From Streptomyces spirodelae (GTDB taxonomy: Bacteria > Actinomycetota > Actinomycetes > Streptomycetales > Streptomycetaceae), in NCBI RefSeq assembly GCF_017676385.1, contig NZ_JAFFZN010000028.1, positions 1 through 64,000 of the forward strand: a DNA stretch of 64,000 bases. The letters run 5' to 3'. The number at the start of each line of letters is the position of its first letter. The stretch's first letter is position 1. Positions 17,368 through 26,806 of the stretch are shown piece after piece. The position numbers were made by a program, and so were the translations under genes. The notes below the pieces were generated by a model that was given only the letters and a program-made list of their open reading frames with translations, searched no databases and was not told where the DNA came from.

Positions 17368-18999
17368 ATGCCTCGCAACACGCCCTGGTGGCGCGACGCC
17401 GTCATCTACCAGGTTTACATCCGCAGCTTCGCCGACGGCGACGGCGACGGAGTCGGCGACATCGCCGGCATCCGCTCCCGGCTGCCCTACCTCGCCTCGC
17501 TCGGCATCGACGCCATCTGGATCAACCCCTGGTACGTCTCGCCGATGGCCGACCACGGATACGACGTGGCGGACTACAGGAAGATCGACCCGCTGTTCGG
17601 CAGCGTCGCCGAGGCGGAGCAGCTGATCGAGGAGGCCCACCGGCACGGGCTCCGGGTCATCCCGGACATCGTGCCCAACCACACCTCCGACCGGCACGAG
17701 TGGTTCCGGGCCGCGCTGGCCGCCGGCCCCGGCAGTCCGGAGCGGGAGCGCTACATATTCAGGGAAGGACGTGGCCCTGACGGCGCCGAACCGCCCAACG
17801 ACTGGCAGTCCTGCTTCGGCGGAGCGGCCTGGACCCGGCTGGAGGACGGGCAGTGGTACCTGCATCTGTTCGCACCCGAGCAGCCGGACCTCAACTGGGA
17901 GCATCCCGAGGTACGGGCCGAGTTCGAGGACGTGCTGCGGTTCTGGTTCAGCCGCGGCGTGGACGGCTTCCGCATCGATGTGGCGCACGGTCTGATCAAG
18001 GACCCCGAACTTTCCGACCTGCAGCCGGGCCAGGAGCCGCGCGCCGAGGCCGGGCAGCAGCCGGTGGGCCACCCTTACTGGGATCGCGACGAGGTGCACG
18101 AGGTCTACCGCGCCTGGCGGCGCGTGGCCGAGGAGTACCCCGGCGAACGGAAGTTCGTCGCCGAAGCCTGGGCCCCGGATACCGAGCGGCTCGCACGCTA
18201 CGTCCGCCAGGACGGCCTGCACACCGCGTTCAACTTCGACTTCATGATGACCCCCTGGGATGCCGGCCGGCTGCGGGAGGTCATCGACACTTCGCTCGCC
18301 TCGCTCGGAGCCGTCGGCGCCCCGACCACCTGGGTCCTGTCCAATCACGATGTGATGCGCCACCCGAGCCGCCTGGGCCGCAAGGTGGTGAAGCAGTGGG
18401 TGGCCAATGAACCCTACCGGCCCGAGGGGCCGCTCGATCTCGAACTCGGTACCCGACGCGCCCGCGCGGCGGCGCTGCTGATGCTCTCCCTCCCCGGGGG
18501 CGCCTACATCTACCAGGGTGAGGAGCTCGGCCTGCCCGAAGTGGAGGACCTGCCCGAGGAGGCGCTCCAGGACCCCAGCTGGAAGCGCTCCGGCATCAGC
18601 CGGGACGGCTGCCGCGTGCCGATTCCGTGGGCCGGGCAGAGCGCCCCGTACGGCTTCAGCCCCCGGGACGCCACCGGCGAGCCCTGGCTGCCGCAGCCGA
18701 CGGGGTGGGAGAGCTACAGCGTCGAGGCGCAGACCGGTGACGGTTCCTCCATGCTGGAGCTGTACCGCCGGGCGCTGCACCTGCGGCGCGAGCACGACGC
18801 ACTCGGCGAGGGGGACCTGCGGTGGCTGGACGCGCCCGCGGGGGTGCTCGCCTTCAGCCGTGAGCCGGGTTTCGCCTGCGTGGTGAACCTCTCGTCCGAG
18901 CCGTGCCCTCTGCCGGAGCACGAGGCCGTGCTGCTGGCCAGCGGCGATCTGGAAGCGGGCAGGCTGGCCCCGGACCAGGCGGTGTGGCTGCGGCGGTAG
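17368..18999 (+). CDS. aglA: GH13 alpha-glucosidase (oligo-1,6/maltase type)
   Basis: The 543 residues form a cytoplasmic GH13 enzyme that hydrolyses imported alpha-glucosides with retention. The barrel begins WWRDAVIYQVYIRSFADG. Conserved region I is DIVPNHTSDRH, the nucleophile Asp is in GFRIDVAHG near 200, the acid/base Glu is in FVAEAW near 265, and the transition-state Asp is in LSNHD near 328. A C-terminal beta domain holds VLAFSREPGFACVVNLSSEP. AAGGAGTAGGC precedes the ATG. It closes the operon, with a strong terminator 31 bases after the stop. The symbol reflects family use, not proof of substrate. Confidence 0.92.
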   Translation: MPRNTPWWRDAVIYQVYIRSFADGDGDGVGDIAGIRSRLPYLASLGIDAIWINPWYVSPMADHGYDVADYRKIDPLFGSVAEAEQLIEEAHRHGLRVIPDIVPNHTSDRHEWFRAALAAGPGSPERERYIFREGRGPDGAEPPNDWQSCFGGAAWTRLEDGQWYLHLFAPEQPDLNWEHPEVRAEFEDVLRFWFSRGVDGFRIDVAHGLIKDPELSDLQPGQEPRAEAGQQPVGHPYWDRDEVHEVYRAWRRVAEEYPGERKFVAEAWAPDTERLARYVRQDGLHTAFNFDFMMTPWDAGRLREVIDTSLASLGAVGAPTTWVLSNHDVMRHPSRLGRKVVKQWVANEPYRPEGPLDLELGTRRARAAALLMLSLPGGAYIYQGEELGLPEVEDLPEEALQDPSWKRSGISRDGCRVPIPWAGQSAPYGFSPRDATGEPWLPQPTGWESYSVEAQTGDGSSMLELYRRALHLRREHDALGEGDLRWLDAPAGVLAFSREPGFACVVNLSSEPCPLPEHEAVLLASGDLEAGRLAPDQAVWLRR

Positions 19000-19030
19000 C
19001 CGAAGTGCGGGGCAGACGCCCCCGATTGCT

Positions 19031-19063
19031 GTCTTCGCAGCCCTGCAACGGGGCTGCGAAGAC
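19031..19063. terminator. Bidirectional hairpin terminator after the alpha-glucoside operon
   Basis: GTCTTCGCAGCCC pairs perfectly with GGGCTGCGAAGAC (13 bp) around a seven-base loop. It sits between the converging GH13 gene and HAD gene and can serve both. Confidence 0.85.
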
Positions 19064-19204
19064 GGCGGCGGGGAGAGGGACGCAACCGGACCGTGCTGCG
19101 GGATCGTGGCGACCCTGATCGGCCTGACCGCCACCGGCCCACCGGACGGCTGCGCTGCCCCGTGGGGGCTGTACCGCGCGGTGGCGACCGGGCGGAGGTG
19201 GCTG

Positions 19205-19942
19205 TCAGGTCACGAGCCGGAGGACGTCGGACAGACCGCGTTCGCCGGTGCGGTTCTCGGCGGGGAGAATGTAGGTGCGCAGTCCGCAGGCGGCCGCGCC
19301 GCCGTCGCGGACCGGATTGTCGCCGACCATGAGCGTGGCGCGGGGGTCGGCTCCGAGGCCGGCGCACGCTTTGAGGAACAGTTGGGCGTCGGGTTTCTCG
19401 CGGCCCTGCTCGTAGGAGATGACGCAGCCGTCGAACAGGTCCTCCAGCCCGTGGTGGGCGAGGTGGGTCCGCAGGTCCCAGGCGAAGTCGCTCACGATGC
19501 CGATGCGCAGGCCGCGATCACGCAGCGCGTACAGGGTGGGTCCGGTGTCGGGGTAGGGAATCCAGGCGTCCGGCGCGGTGAGCTGCCGGTAGGCGTCCTC
19601 TTCCGCGCCGCGCAGGAAGTCCGCGTGCCGCCACCATCCGATCATGGCGAGGCGGTGCCGTTCGGGAGACAGGTCCCGGCCTTCCTGGAGGGCGACGACG
19701 GCGGGCAGCCGGAACGCCTCGCGCAGTTGCCGGGATATCTCTGCCACCGCGCCGGGTTCGTCCAGCAAGGCGAGGCGGCCCGAGGTCTCCCCGACCCGCC
19801 GCAGCCACGTCTCCAGGTCGATCATCTGGAAGATCGTGTTGCTGAAGTCGAACAGCACCGCTTCGACCTCCGGGGGCGGAGCGGCCATCTCCGCAGCGGT
19901 GGGGCGGTAGGTGCTGGGCGTTTCGAAAAGTGTCCGTATCAC
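19205..19942 (-). CDS. HAD-superfamily hydrolase
   Basis: The 245 residues carry HAD motifs: motif I VLFDFSNTIF near 30, motif II IGIVSDFAWD near 155, motif III lysine in GREKPDAQLFLKA, and motif IV LMVGDNPVRDGG. In motif I the second aspartate of DxD, the acid/base of phosphatases, is Ser, as in some dehalogenase-like or altered HADs. A sugar- or polyol-phosphatase role is suggested by the locus but the motif change makes that unsure. GTG at 19942 overlaps the DeoR stop by four bases, so the two are translationally coupled. Confidence 0.88.
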   Translation of the reverse strand: MIRTLFETPSTYRPTAAEMAAPPPEVEAVLFDFSNTIFQMIDLETWLRRVGETSGRLALLDEPGAVAEISRQLREAFRLPAVVALQEGRDLSPERHRLAMIGWWRHADFLRGAEEDAYRQLTAPDAWIPYPDTGPTLYALRDRGLRIGIVSDFAWDLRTHLAHHGLEDLFDGCVISYEQGREKPDAQLFLKACAGLGADPRATLMVGDNPVRDGGAAACGLRTYILPAENRTGERGLSDVLRLVT

Positions 19943-20745
19943 GTGCCGGGTTCTCCGCGGTCGATCACCTCGACTGCGACTCCGAATCCGCGCACGGCCG
20001 CGACCTCCGCTTCAGGGGTTCGGGAGTCGGTGATGACCGTCTCGTAGTCGGCCACGGTGCCGTAGCCGTATGTGGCGGTTTTACCGAATTTCGAATGGTC
20101 TGCCAGAAGCAGGGCCCGCTCCGCGGAGTCGAGCATGGCCAGCTTGACTTCGGCGTACTCGTTCAAGGGATGGAACAGCTGGCCGGTGCGGATGGCGGTG
20201 GCGGACATCAGGGCCAGGTCGGCGTTTATCCGGGAGAGGGCACGCGTGACCGCGGGGCCGGTGCAGGAATTGAAGTCCCCGTGAAAGCGCCCGCCGAGCA
20301 GGGTCACGTCCACCCCGGGTGCGGCCCCCAGACGCTGCGCCAGGCCCACCGAGTTGGTGACAACGGTGAGCTGGTCGAGTCGGGCAAGGGCAGCGGCCAG
20401 GGGGTAGAGGGTGGTGGAGTCGTCCATGAGCACCGTGCTGCCGGGCTCGATGCGGTCGACGGCCGCCGCGCACAGGGCCGTCTTGTCCTGCAGGGCGGCG
20501 CCCTCACGGAAACGGGTGGCGGTTTCCATGGTGAGCGCGGGGAAGGCGACGGCCCTGCCCCGCTCCTTGCGGAGCAGATCGCGCTTGGCGAGGTCGTCGA
20601 GGTCGCGGTGCATCGTCATCAGACTGACGTCGAAGTGCTCGGCAAGGTCGTCGATGCGGATCTCACCGTGATCGACGACGTACCGCAGAACGGCCTGACG
20701 TCGCTTCTCGACAGCGGCCTGCGACAGCCGTGTCCTGGCGGGCAC
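19939..20745 (-). CDS. DeoR/GlpR-family transcriptional regulator
   Basis: The product of 268 residues has an N-terminal DeoR winged helix (RRQAVLRYVVDHGEIRIDDL, then HFDVSLMTMHRDLDDLAKRD) and a DeoRC sugar-phosphate-sensing domain of the ISOCOT fold (GSTVLMDDSTTLYPLAAAL, VVTNSVGLAQRL, VTLLGGRFHGDFNSCTGPA, LLADHSKFGKTATY). Such regulators repress catabolic genes and are released by a phosphorylated intermediate. The GTG at 20745 has GGGAAGGGGG well placed; an upstream GTG at 20766 lacks one. It is probably the regulator of the polyol/sugar locus to its right. Confidence 0.92.
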   Translation of the reverse strand: MPARTRLSQAAVEKRRQAVLRYVVDHGEIRIDDLAEHFDVSLMTMHRDLDDLAKRDLLRKERGRAVAFPALTMETATRFREGAALQDKTALCAAAVDRIEPGSTVLMDDSTTLYPLAAALARLDQLTVVTNSVGLAQRLGAAPGVDVTLLGGRFHGDFNSCTGPAVTRALSRINADLALMSATAIRTGQLFHPLNEYAEVKLAMLDSAERALLLADHSKFGKTATYGYGTVADYETVITDSRTPEAEVAAVRGFGVAVEVIDRGEPGT

Positions 20746-20915
20746 TGCGGTCCCCCTTCCCTTCACCTGTGGAGCGCCTGTGCGTGTGCGTATGCGTCCG
20801 GCTCCGGCCGGGCCGGGCCGGGCGGACGATTACGGCTTCGCAGTCTCGCACAGGGCCGCGAGCCCGCGGCCGGTCTTCCCCGCCCGGGGAGACCGGCCCG
20901 GGTGCCGGTGCACCG

Positions 20916-21950
20916 CTACCGGCCCGCCACGGTCACCAGGACCTTCACATGTTCCGGGTCCAGTGCGGAGGCGAACGCCTTGCCCGCCTCCTCCAGACCG
21001 TAGGTGGCGGTGACGATCTCATCGGAGTCGACGGCGCCGGAGGTGATGAGCGAGATGGCGGTGCGGTAGTCCTCGGCCGTGTACATCAGGGTCCCTTCGA
21101 TGCGGATCTCCCGGTCCTGGACCAGGTCCAGGCGGATCGGGGTCGTACCTGCGGCACCCACGCCCACGACGACGACATGGCCACCCTTGGCCACCAGGTC
21201 GACGGCCTGGGCCATGGACTGCTCCCGGGCCACGCAATCGAAGACGACATCGACGGGCCCGCCGAGTGCGGAGCGGACCCGTACGGGCAGGTCGGGGGCG
21301 TGGGCGGGCAGGGCCGCTGCGGCACCGAGGCGCAGCGCCCGGTCCCGCTTGGTCTCCAGTGGGTCGGTGACGGCGATCGCGGCTGCTCCGGCGTGCCGGG
21401 CGGCGACGAGGGTGAGCAGACCGATGGGGCCGGCGCCGAGGACGGCGACGGTGCGGCCGGTGAGGTCGCCGGCCTTCACCACGGCGTGCACAGGAGTGGC
21501 CAGCGGCTCGACCAGCGCGGCCTCGATGTCGGTCATGCTGTCGGGTACGCGGTGGACTCGGCCGGCGGCGATGGTGAACAGATCCGTCATGGCGCCGGGC
21601 GTCTGGCAGCCGAACACCTTCAGCTCCTGGCAGATGTTGTAGCGGCCGGAGCGGCACTGAGTGCATGCACCGCAGTACAGGTTCGGTTCGATGATCACCC
21701 GGTCACCCGGGGCGAAACCCTGTGCCCCCTCCCCCGCACCGGCCACCACGCCGACCGCCTCGTGGCCGGGGCGGTAGGGCAGGTCGATGAACGGGTGGTG
21801 ACCGGCCGCGGCATGGGTGTCGGAGCCGCACACGCCGACGACCGTCGTACGGACCAGAAGTTCGCCGCTCCCCGGTACGGGCGCCGACACCTGCTCGATG
21901 GTGATGTCGTCGAGGGAGCGGACGAGCACGCGGCGGATGTGCTGGGACAT
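20916..21950 (-). CDS. Zinc-dependent alcohol (polyol) dehydrogenase 1
   Basis: The 344 residues form a medium-chain dehydrogenase that oxidises an alcohol or polyol with NAD(P). Catalytic zinc ligands are Cys in VGVCGSDTH and HE in GHEAVG; structural zinc cysteines lie in YCGACTQCRSGRYNIC. The nucleotide fold is AVLGAGPIGLLTL near 175. It ends the minus-strand operon that starts with the binding protein at 26312, 26 bases after a second dehydrogenase. The two enzymes share only family-level similarity, so they likely take different substrates. Confidence 0.93.
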   Translation of the reverse strand: MSQHIRRVLVRSLDDITIEQVSAPVPGSGELLVRTTVVGVCGSDTHAAAGHHPFIDLPYRPGHEAVGVVAGAGEGAQGFAPGDRVIIEPNLYCGACTQCRSGRYNICQELKVFGCQTPGAMTDLFTIAAGRVHRVPDSMTDIEAALVEPLATPVHAVVKAGDLTGRTVAVLGAGPIGLLTLVAARHAGAAAIAVTDPLETKRDRALRLGAAAALPAHAPDLPVRVRSALGGPVDVVFDCVAREQSMAQAVDLVAKGGHVVVVGVGAAGTTPIRLDLVQDREIRIEGTLMYTAEDYRTAISLITSGAVDSDEIVTATYGLEEAGKAFASALDPEHVKVLVTVAGR

Positions 21951-21976
21951 GATGGCCTTCCGTTCGGCTGGGGAGT

Positions 21977-22984
21977 TCACGTGGTGGCGAGACCGGGCTG
22001 GATCAGGATCTTGCGGCCGGTGCTCGCCTGGAAGCGGGCGATCGCTTCCGGGAACCCCGTCAGGGGGAGACGGTCGCTGATGAAGACGTCCGGGTCGATG
22101 ACGCCGGTGGCGAACAGGTCTGCTGCACGTTCGAAGCTGTGCAGGACGGCCATCGAGCCGGTGATCGTGATCTCCTGGTCGCAGATCCGGTACGGCTCGA
22201 TGGTCGCCCGCGCCGTGTGGTCGGCGACGCCGAACTGCAGGTAGGTACCGCCCTTGCCCACTCGCCCGAGGGCGTCCTGGATGGCCTCGACGTTGCCGGT
22301 GACGTCGACGACCAGGTCCCAGCCGCAGGGCGGCGGGTCGAGCTCGTCGGCGGACGGGGCGGCGGAGGAGCAGCCCAACTGCACTGCTGCAGCCAGGCGT
22401 TCTGCGTTGACATCGATCACGTCGACCCGTGCGGCACCAGTGGTCTGGGCGAGTCGGAGCATCATCAGACCCATGGTTCCGGCGCCGTACACGAGGACGT
22501 GGGAGGCGAGGCGGGTGCGCAGCACGTCGTAGCCGTGCACCGCACAGGACAGCGGCTCGATCAGCGCCGCGTCCTCGGTGCGTACGCCGTCGGGCAGGAT
22601 GACGCAGTTGGCGACGGGCGCGGCCACGAACTCGGCGGCGGCGCCGGAGTGGGTGACGCCGATGGCCGCGTACCGCTCGCACAGGTTGTTGCGCCCGAGG
22701 CGGCAGTAGCGGCACTCGGAGCAGTACAGGTTCGGATCGGCCGCGACCCGCGCTCCCACGGCCACCTCTGTGACGGCCGTACCGACCGCGACAACCTGCC
22801 CGGCGAACTCGTGGCCGGGAACGAGGGGCAGGCGGGGCGCGTGCCGGCCTCGCAGGATGTGCAGATCGGTGCCGCACAGCCCGGTCGCGGCCACCTGGAT
22901 GACGACCTCGCGGGGACCGGGTGCCGGGTCCTCGACGACTGCGAGCTCGACCTTGCCGGGCGCGGCGATCACGGCGGCCCTCAC
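21977..22984 (-). CDS. Zinc-dependent alcohol (polyol) dehydrogenase 2
   Basis: The 335-residue product is a medium-chain dehydrogenase of the sorbitol/threonine dehydrogenase group. Zinc-binding motifs are TGLCGTDLHI, GHEFAG and the four-cysteine lobe YCSECRYCRLGRNNLC. The Rossmann motif is VYGAGTMGLMMLRLA near 165. GTG at 22984 overlaps the stop of the permease gene (GTGA). Position right after the transporter suggests it oxidises the imported polyol, probably to a ketose that the divergent PfkB kinase phosphorylates. Confidence 0.93.
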   Translation of the reverse strand: MRAAVIAAPGKVELAVVEDPAPGPREVVIQVAATGLCGTDLHILRGRHAPRLPLVPGHEFAGQVVAVGTAVTEVAVGARVAADPNLYCSECRYCRLGRNNLCERYAAIGVTHSGAAAEFVAAPVANCVILPDGVRTEDAALIEPLSCAVHGYDVLRTRLASHVLVYGAGTMGLMMLRLAQTTGAARVDVIDVNAERLAAAVQLGCSSAAPSADELDPPPCGWDLVVDVTGNVEAIQDALGRVGKGGTYLQFGVADHTARATIEPYRICDQEITITGSMAVLHSFERAADLFATGVIDPDVFISDRLPLTGFPEAIARFQASTGRKILIQPGLATT

Positions 22985-23877
22985 TTGACGGCTCCCAGGG
23001 ACAGGCCGCGCACCAGCTTGTCCTGTGCCGCGAACCCGGCGATCAGGACGGGCAGCGACACCAAGGTGGCCGCCGCGCACAGCCGGGCCAGGAAGAGGCC
23101 CTCGTTGGTGATGAAGCCGACCAGGAACACGGGCGCGGTGGACGCCTTCGTCGCGGTGAGGTTGACCGCGAACATGAACTCGTTCCAGCTGAAGATGAAG
23201 CAGATCAGCGAGGTGGCGGCGAGTCCGGGCATGGCGACGGGGGCCACGACCCGCAGCAGCACGGTGGGCAGTCCGGCACCGTCCACCTCGGCCGCCTCCA
23301 GGATCTCCTTGGGTACCTCGGCGAGGAACGACCGCATCATCCAGACGGCGATCGGCAGGTTCATCCCGGTGTAGAGGATGACTAGCGTCCATATGTTGTC
23401 CAGCATCCCGGCGTCTTTGACGATCATGTAGACCGGCAGCAGCGCCGCGATCAGCGGGAGGAACTTCGTCGACAGGAAGAAGAACATCACGTCGGTCCAC
23501 TTCTCGACCGGCTTGATGGACAGCGCGTAGGCCGCGGGCACCGCCAGAACGAGCACCAGCAGGGTCGAGAAGACACTGGCCATGCCCGAATTGATCAGGT
23601 AAGGGGTGATGTCCCGCTCCAGCAGGAGCGTGTACTGGTCCAGGGTGAAGGGCGCCAAGGGGCTGGGCGGGTTGGTCGCGGCGTCTGCCTCCTGGTGGAA
23701 GGAGGTGAGCACCATCCAGGCCACCGGGGCGAAGAAGGCCAGGGTGGCGAGCCACGCGACAAAGGTCCACAGCGGTGAAAGGCGCGGGTCCTGGCCGGGA
23801 TCGTCATGACGGCGACGGCGCAGAACTCTTCGGACAACGGTGCCGGATGCTGCCGGGGCGGTCGCCTGTGCGGTCAT
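22981..23877 (-). CDS. Polyol/sugar ABC transporter permease (MalG type)
   Basis: The 298 residues have a basic N-terminal tail and six membrane helices (first FVAWLATLAFFAPVAWMVLT). The EAA loop is ILEAAEVDGAGLPTVLLRVV. It resembles SmoG/mannitol-type permeases. Its start overlaps the preceding permease stop by four bases and its stop overlaps the dehydrogenase start by four, so the genes are tightly coupled. Confidence 0.92.
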   Translation of the reverse strand: MTAQATAPAASGTVVRRVLRRRRHDDPGQDPRLSPLWTFVAWLATLAFFAPVAWMVLTSFHQEADAATNPPSPLAPFTLDQYTLLLERDITPYLINSGMASVFSTLLVLVLAVPAAYALSIKPVEKWTDVMFFFLSTKFLPLIAALLPVYMIVKDAGMLDNIWTLVILYTGMNLPIAVWMMRSFLAEVPKEILEAAEVDGAGLPTVLLRVVAPVAMPGLAATSLICFIFSWNEFMFAVNLTATKASTAPVFLVGFITNEGLFLARLCAAATLVSLPVLIAGFAAQDKLVRGLSLGAVK

Positions 23878-24839
23878 CGGGACACCTCCTCCTCACGGAA
23901 CAGGGAGGCGACGGTGCGCAGGGCGAGCGTCGCGATGACGATCGAGCCGATCACCACGACGACGCCGGCCGCAGCGGCCTGGCCGTACTCGAACTTGCGG
24001 AACGTGGTCAGATAGATCTCGTAGGGCAGATTGGTGGTTCTGGAGCCCGGCCCGCCCTGGGTGATGGTGAAGACCGCGTCGAAGGTCTGCACCACGAAGA
24101 TGCTGCCCAGCACGATGCCCAGCTCGATGTACCGCCGCAGGTGGGGCAGCGTGATGTGGGTGAAGGTCTGCAACGCCGAGGCCCCGTCGACCCGGGCGGC
24201 CTCGAGCACATCACCGGGCTGGGCCTGCAGGCCGGCCAGCAGGATGAGCATCATGAACGGAGTCCACTGCCACACCAGCGCGATCACCAGTGCGGGCATG
24301 GGGAGGTTCGACACCCAGTCGACGGAGGGGCCGTTGTCGGCGCCGAAGAACCGGTAGACGGCGTTCAGGATGCCGTTGAAGAGCCCGTAGTCAGGGTTGT
24401 AGAGGGCGTGCTTCCACAGCAGGGCACCGGCCACCGGCATCACCAGGAAGGGCGCGGTGAGCAGGGTGCGCGCCAGGCCCCGGCCGAGGAAGCGGCGGTC
24501 GAGCAGCAGCGCCAGTGCCAGACCGATGAGCACGCTGAGGATCACCACGGAGGCAGTGAGCACGACGGTGTTGAGCACCGCGGAGCGCAGCCGCACATCG
24601 CTGAAGACGAAGGCGTAGTTGGACAGTCCGGTGAAGTGGCGGTCGCCCGGCTGCAGGATGTTCCACTGGAAGGCGGAGATGACGAGCGTGGCCACGAACG
24701 GCAGTTGCGTGACGATGATCGTGAAGATCAGCGCCGGCAGCAGCGGGAAGCGCCGCCGCCACTTCTTCGCACCGGCGAGCGCGAGGGGACGGGCGGGTGG
24801 TCGGTCGGTCTTCGTGGGGGGAGGGACGAACGTGGTCAT
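23874..24839 (-). CDS. Polyol/sugar ABC transporter permease (MalF type)
   Basis: The product of 321 residues has six membrane helices beginning FPLLPALIFTIIVTQLPFVA. The EAA loop is VLEAARVDGASALQTFTHIT. The ATG at 24839 has GAGGAAAGCCC before it. It is partnered with the next permease and the lipoprotein upstream. No ATPase gene is present, so the general MsiK is the likely energiser (established for Streptomyces sugar importers, inferred here). Confidence 0.92.
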   Translation of the reverse strand: MTTFVPPPTKTDRPPARPLALAGAKKWRRRFPLLPALIFTIIVTQLPFVATLVISAFQWNILQPGDRHFTGLSNYAFVFSDVRLRSAVLNTVVLTASVVILSVLIGLALALLLDRRFLGRGLARTLLTAPFLVMPVAGALLWKHALYNPDYGLFNGILNAVYRFFGADNGPSVDWVSNLPMPALVIALVWQWTPFMMLILLAGLQAQPGDVLEAARVDGASALQTFTHITLPHLRRYIELGIVLGSIFVVQTFDAVFTITQGGPGSRTTNLPYEIYLTTFRKFEYGQAAAAGVVVVIGSIVIATLALRTVASLFREEEVSR

Positions 24840-24962
24840 GGGCTTTCCTCGCCGATGGGGACACCTCCCGGGCTCTGAGGACACCGAGGGAGGTTGGTCG
24901 GGGACGGTGCCCCGGCCGACCGGGCGGCCGGCCGGGGCGAAGCGGCCTGCTTGTGGAGCGGC

Positions 24963-26312
24963 CTACTTCTGTTTCTTCGCGACGTCCTCCGCGAGCTTCT
25001 GGCCGTCGTTGAGGGCCTTGTCCACGCTGGTCTTGCCGGCGATTGCGGCGGAGATCTCCTGGGTCACCTTGGTCCCGAGGTCCTGGAACTGAGGGATGGC
25101 GACGAACTGGATGCCGCCGGTGGGCCGCGGCTGGACACCGGGGTCGGTCGGGTCGGCCTGCTGAATGGACTTCAGGGTGACGTCGCCGAACGCGGCGGAA
25201 GCCTTCTTGTACTGGGGTATCTCATAGGTGCTGGCCCGCTTCCCCGCGGGGACCCGCGACCAGCCGAGCTTCTCGCCGACGAGCTTCTCGTACTTCTTGC
25301 TGGACGCCCAGAGCATGAACTTCGAGGCGGCGTCGGCCTTCTTGGTGGTCTTCGGCATCGCCCACGCCCAGGACCACAGCCAGCCGCTGCTCTCGGTCTT
25401 CTCCACGGGTGCGTAGACATAGCCGATCTTGCCCGCGGCCTTGCTGGACTTGGCGTCCTCCAGCGACCCGGCCGCGCTGGTCGCGTCGTACCACATCGCG
25501 ACCTTGCCCTGGCTCATCGCGTTCAGGCACTCGGTGAACCCTGCCTGCGGTGCCCCCGCCTCACCGTGCTTCCTGACCAGGTCCACGTAGAACTTCGTGG
25601 CCTTCTTGAAACCGCCGCTGTTGACCTTCGCCTTCCAGTCCTTGGTGAACCAGGTGCCGCCGAAGGTGTTGACCACGCTCGTCAGCGGCGCTCCGAGTTC
25701 GCCCCAGCCGGGCAGGCCGCGCAGACAGATGCCCTTCATTCCCGGCTTCGCGCCGTCCGCCTTGGCGGCGAGGTCCGCCACCTGATGCCAGGTCGGGCGC
25801 TCGGGCATCTTCAGGCCCTTCTCGGCGAAGACGTCCTTGCGGTACATCAGGAAGGACGACTCGCCGTAGAACGGCAGAGCGTAGAGCTTGCCGTCCTTGC
25901 CCGACAGCGACTGCACCATCGGCTTGAGCAGGTCGCCCTTGTCGAAGCTCGCGTCCTTGTCCGCGTAGGAGCCGAGCTCTTGCAGCCAGCCGTTCTTGTG
26001 CCAGATGGGTACTTCGTAGGCCCCGACGGTGGCGACGTCGTACTGGCCGGCCTGGGAGGCGATGTCCTGGGTGACTTTGTCGCGCAGTTCGTTCTCGGGA
26101 AGGATCGTGAAGTTCACCTTGATGCCGGTGTCCTTGGTGAACGTGTCCTTCGTCAGCTTGGCGATGTCCTCCATCTGCGGGTTACCGACCATCAGCACAT
26201 TGATGCTCTTCGCCTCTCCCGAGGAGCCGCCTGCTCCGGCGCCCGAACACGCGGTGGCCAGGAGGGCGGTGGCGGCTGCGCCTGCGATGAGGGCACGTCT
26301 GATCGATGGCAT
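24963..26312 (-). CDS. Polyol/sugar ABC transporter, substrate-binding lipoprotein
   Basis: The product of 449 residues has a lipobox LLATACSG (Cys 22) and a family 1 binding fold: INVLMVGNPQMEDIAKLTKD, VATVGAYEVPIWHKNGWLQE, and GVQPRPTGGIQFVAIPQFQD near the end. The order of lipoprotein, two permeases and polyol dehydrogenase resembles the SmoEFG sorbitol/mannitol systems. It is the first gene of the operon, with AGGTCCCTC-side promoter sequence to its right shared with the kinase. Confidence 0.9.
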   Translation of the reverse strand: MPSIRRALIAGAAATALLATACSGAGAGGSSGEAKSINVLMVGNPQMEDIAKLTKDTFTKDTGIKVNFTILPENELRDKVTQDIASQAGQYDVATVGAYEVPIWHKNGWLQELGSYADKDASFDKGDLLKPMVQSLSGKDGKLYALPFYGESSFLMYRKDVFAEKGLKMPERPTWHQVADLAAKADGAKPGMKGICLRGLPGWGELGAPLTSVVNTFGGTWFTKDWKAKVNSGGFKKATKFYVDLVRKHGEAGAPQAGFTECLNAMSQGKVAMWYDATSAAGSLEDAKSSKAAGKIGYVYAPVEKTESSGWLWSWAWAMPKTTKKADAASKFMLWASSKKYEKLVGEKLGWSRVPAGKRASTYEIPQYKKASAAFGDVTLKSIQQADPTDPGVQPRPTGGIQFVAIPQFQDLGTKVTQEISAAIAGKTSVDKALNDGQKLAEDVAKKQK

Positions 26313-26806
26313 GGCGAGGGACCTCTCGTGCGGGTGGTGGCGAGGGGGAATCGGCGGGTGGGGGTCTGCTTTCGGGTCTCCCGGAACACCCGGGGTTCCC
26401 AGAGGTTCCGTGACGGCGGGGCGTCTCCGCCCGTCCAGCGAGGGGAGACCGGGCTCCGCGGCCGCAGCACCGCACGTCGGGGGATGCGACTCAGCGGCAG
26501 TGCGGTCGGGAGGCGACCGAGAAGGGCGGGGTACGGCAGTGCGAAGGAGGCTCGGGGGTGTCGAGCGCGGTATCGATGGCTGAATTATTAGCAGCAGACC
26601 ACGCCTTTGTTAACACATCTTGCGAGATTTTCTTCTGCCACTTATCGTTGCTCCACTTCCCCGCCCTGTCCCGCGCCCTCCGGGCTCACACCCCGTCCCG
26701 GCGCCCGCCCCCCCGGTCGCGCCCCCGGTCGCGCCGCTCGACGTGCTCGACGTACCCGACGGCAGGCACGCCTCCGCGGCCGGCGGCCCCGAACGAAGGA
26801 GCAGAT
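26313..26806. promoter_or_regulatory. Divergent control region of the polyol operon and PfkB gene
   Basis: The stretch is gene-free. The most AT-rich part, 26581-26660, should hold the promoters; it contains the palindrome TGTTAACA at 26608-26615. The DeoR regulator of the locus may bind here, though the site cannot be fixed from one sequence. Confidence 0.45.

Noticed and set aside
16369..19134. A 921-codon open frame on the minus strand
   Set aside because: It lies opposite the permease and GH13 genes, whose motifs are unambiguous; its Gly/Val/Arg-rich product is a GC-bias shadow.
22139..23374. A 411-codon plus-strand frame
   Set aside because: It is antisense to the dehydrogenase and permease genes and has no family motif or ribosome site.
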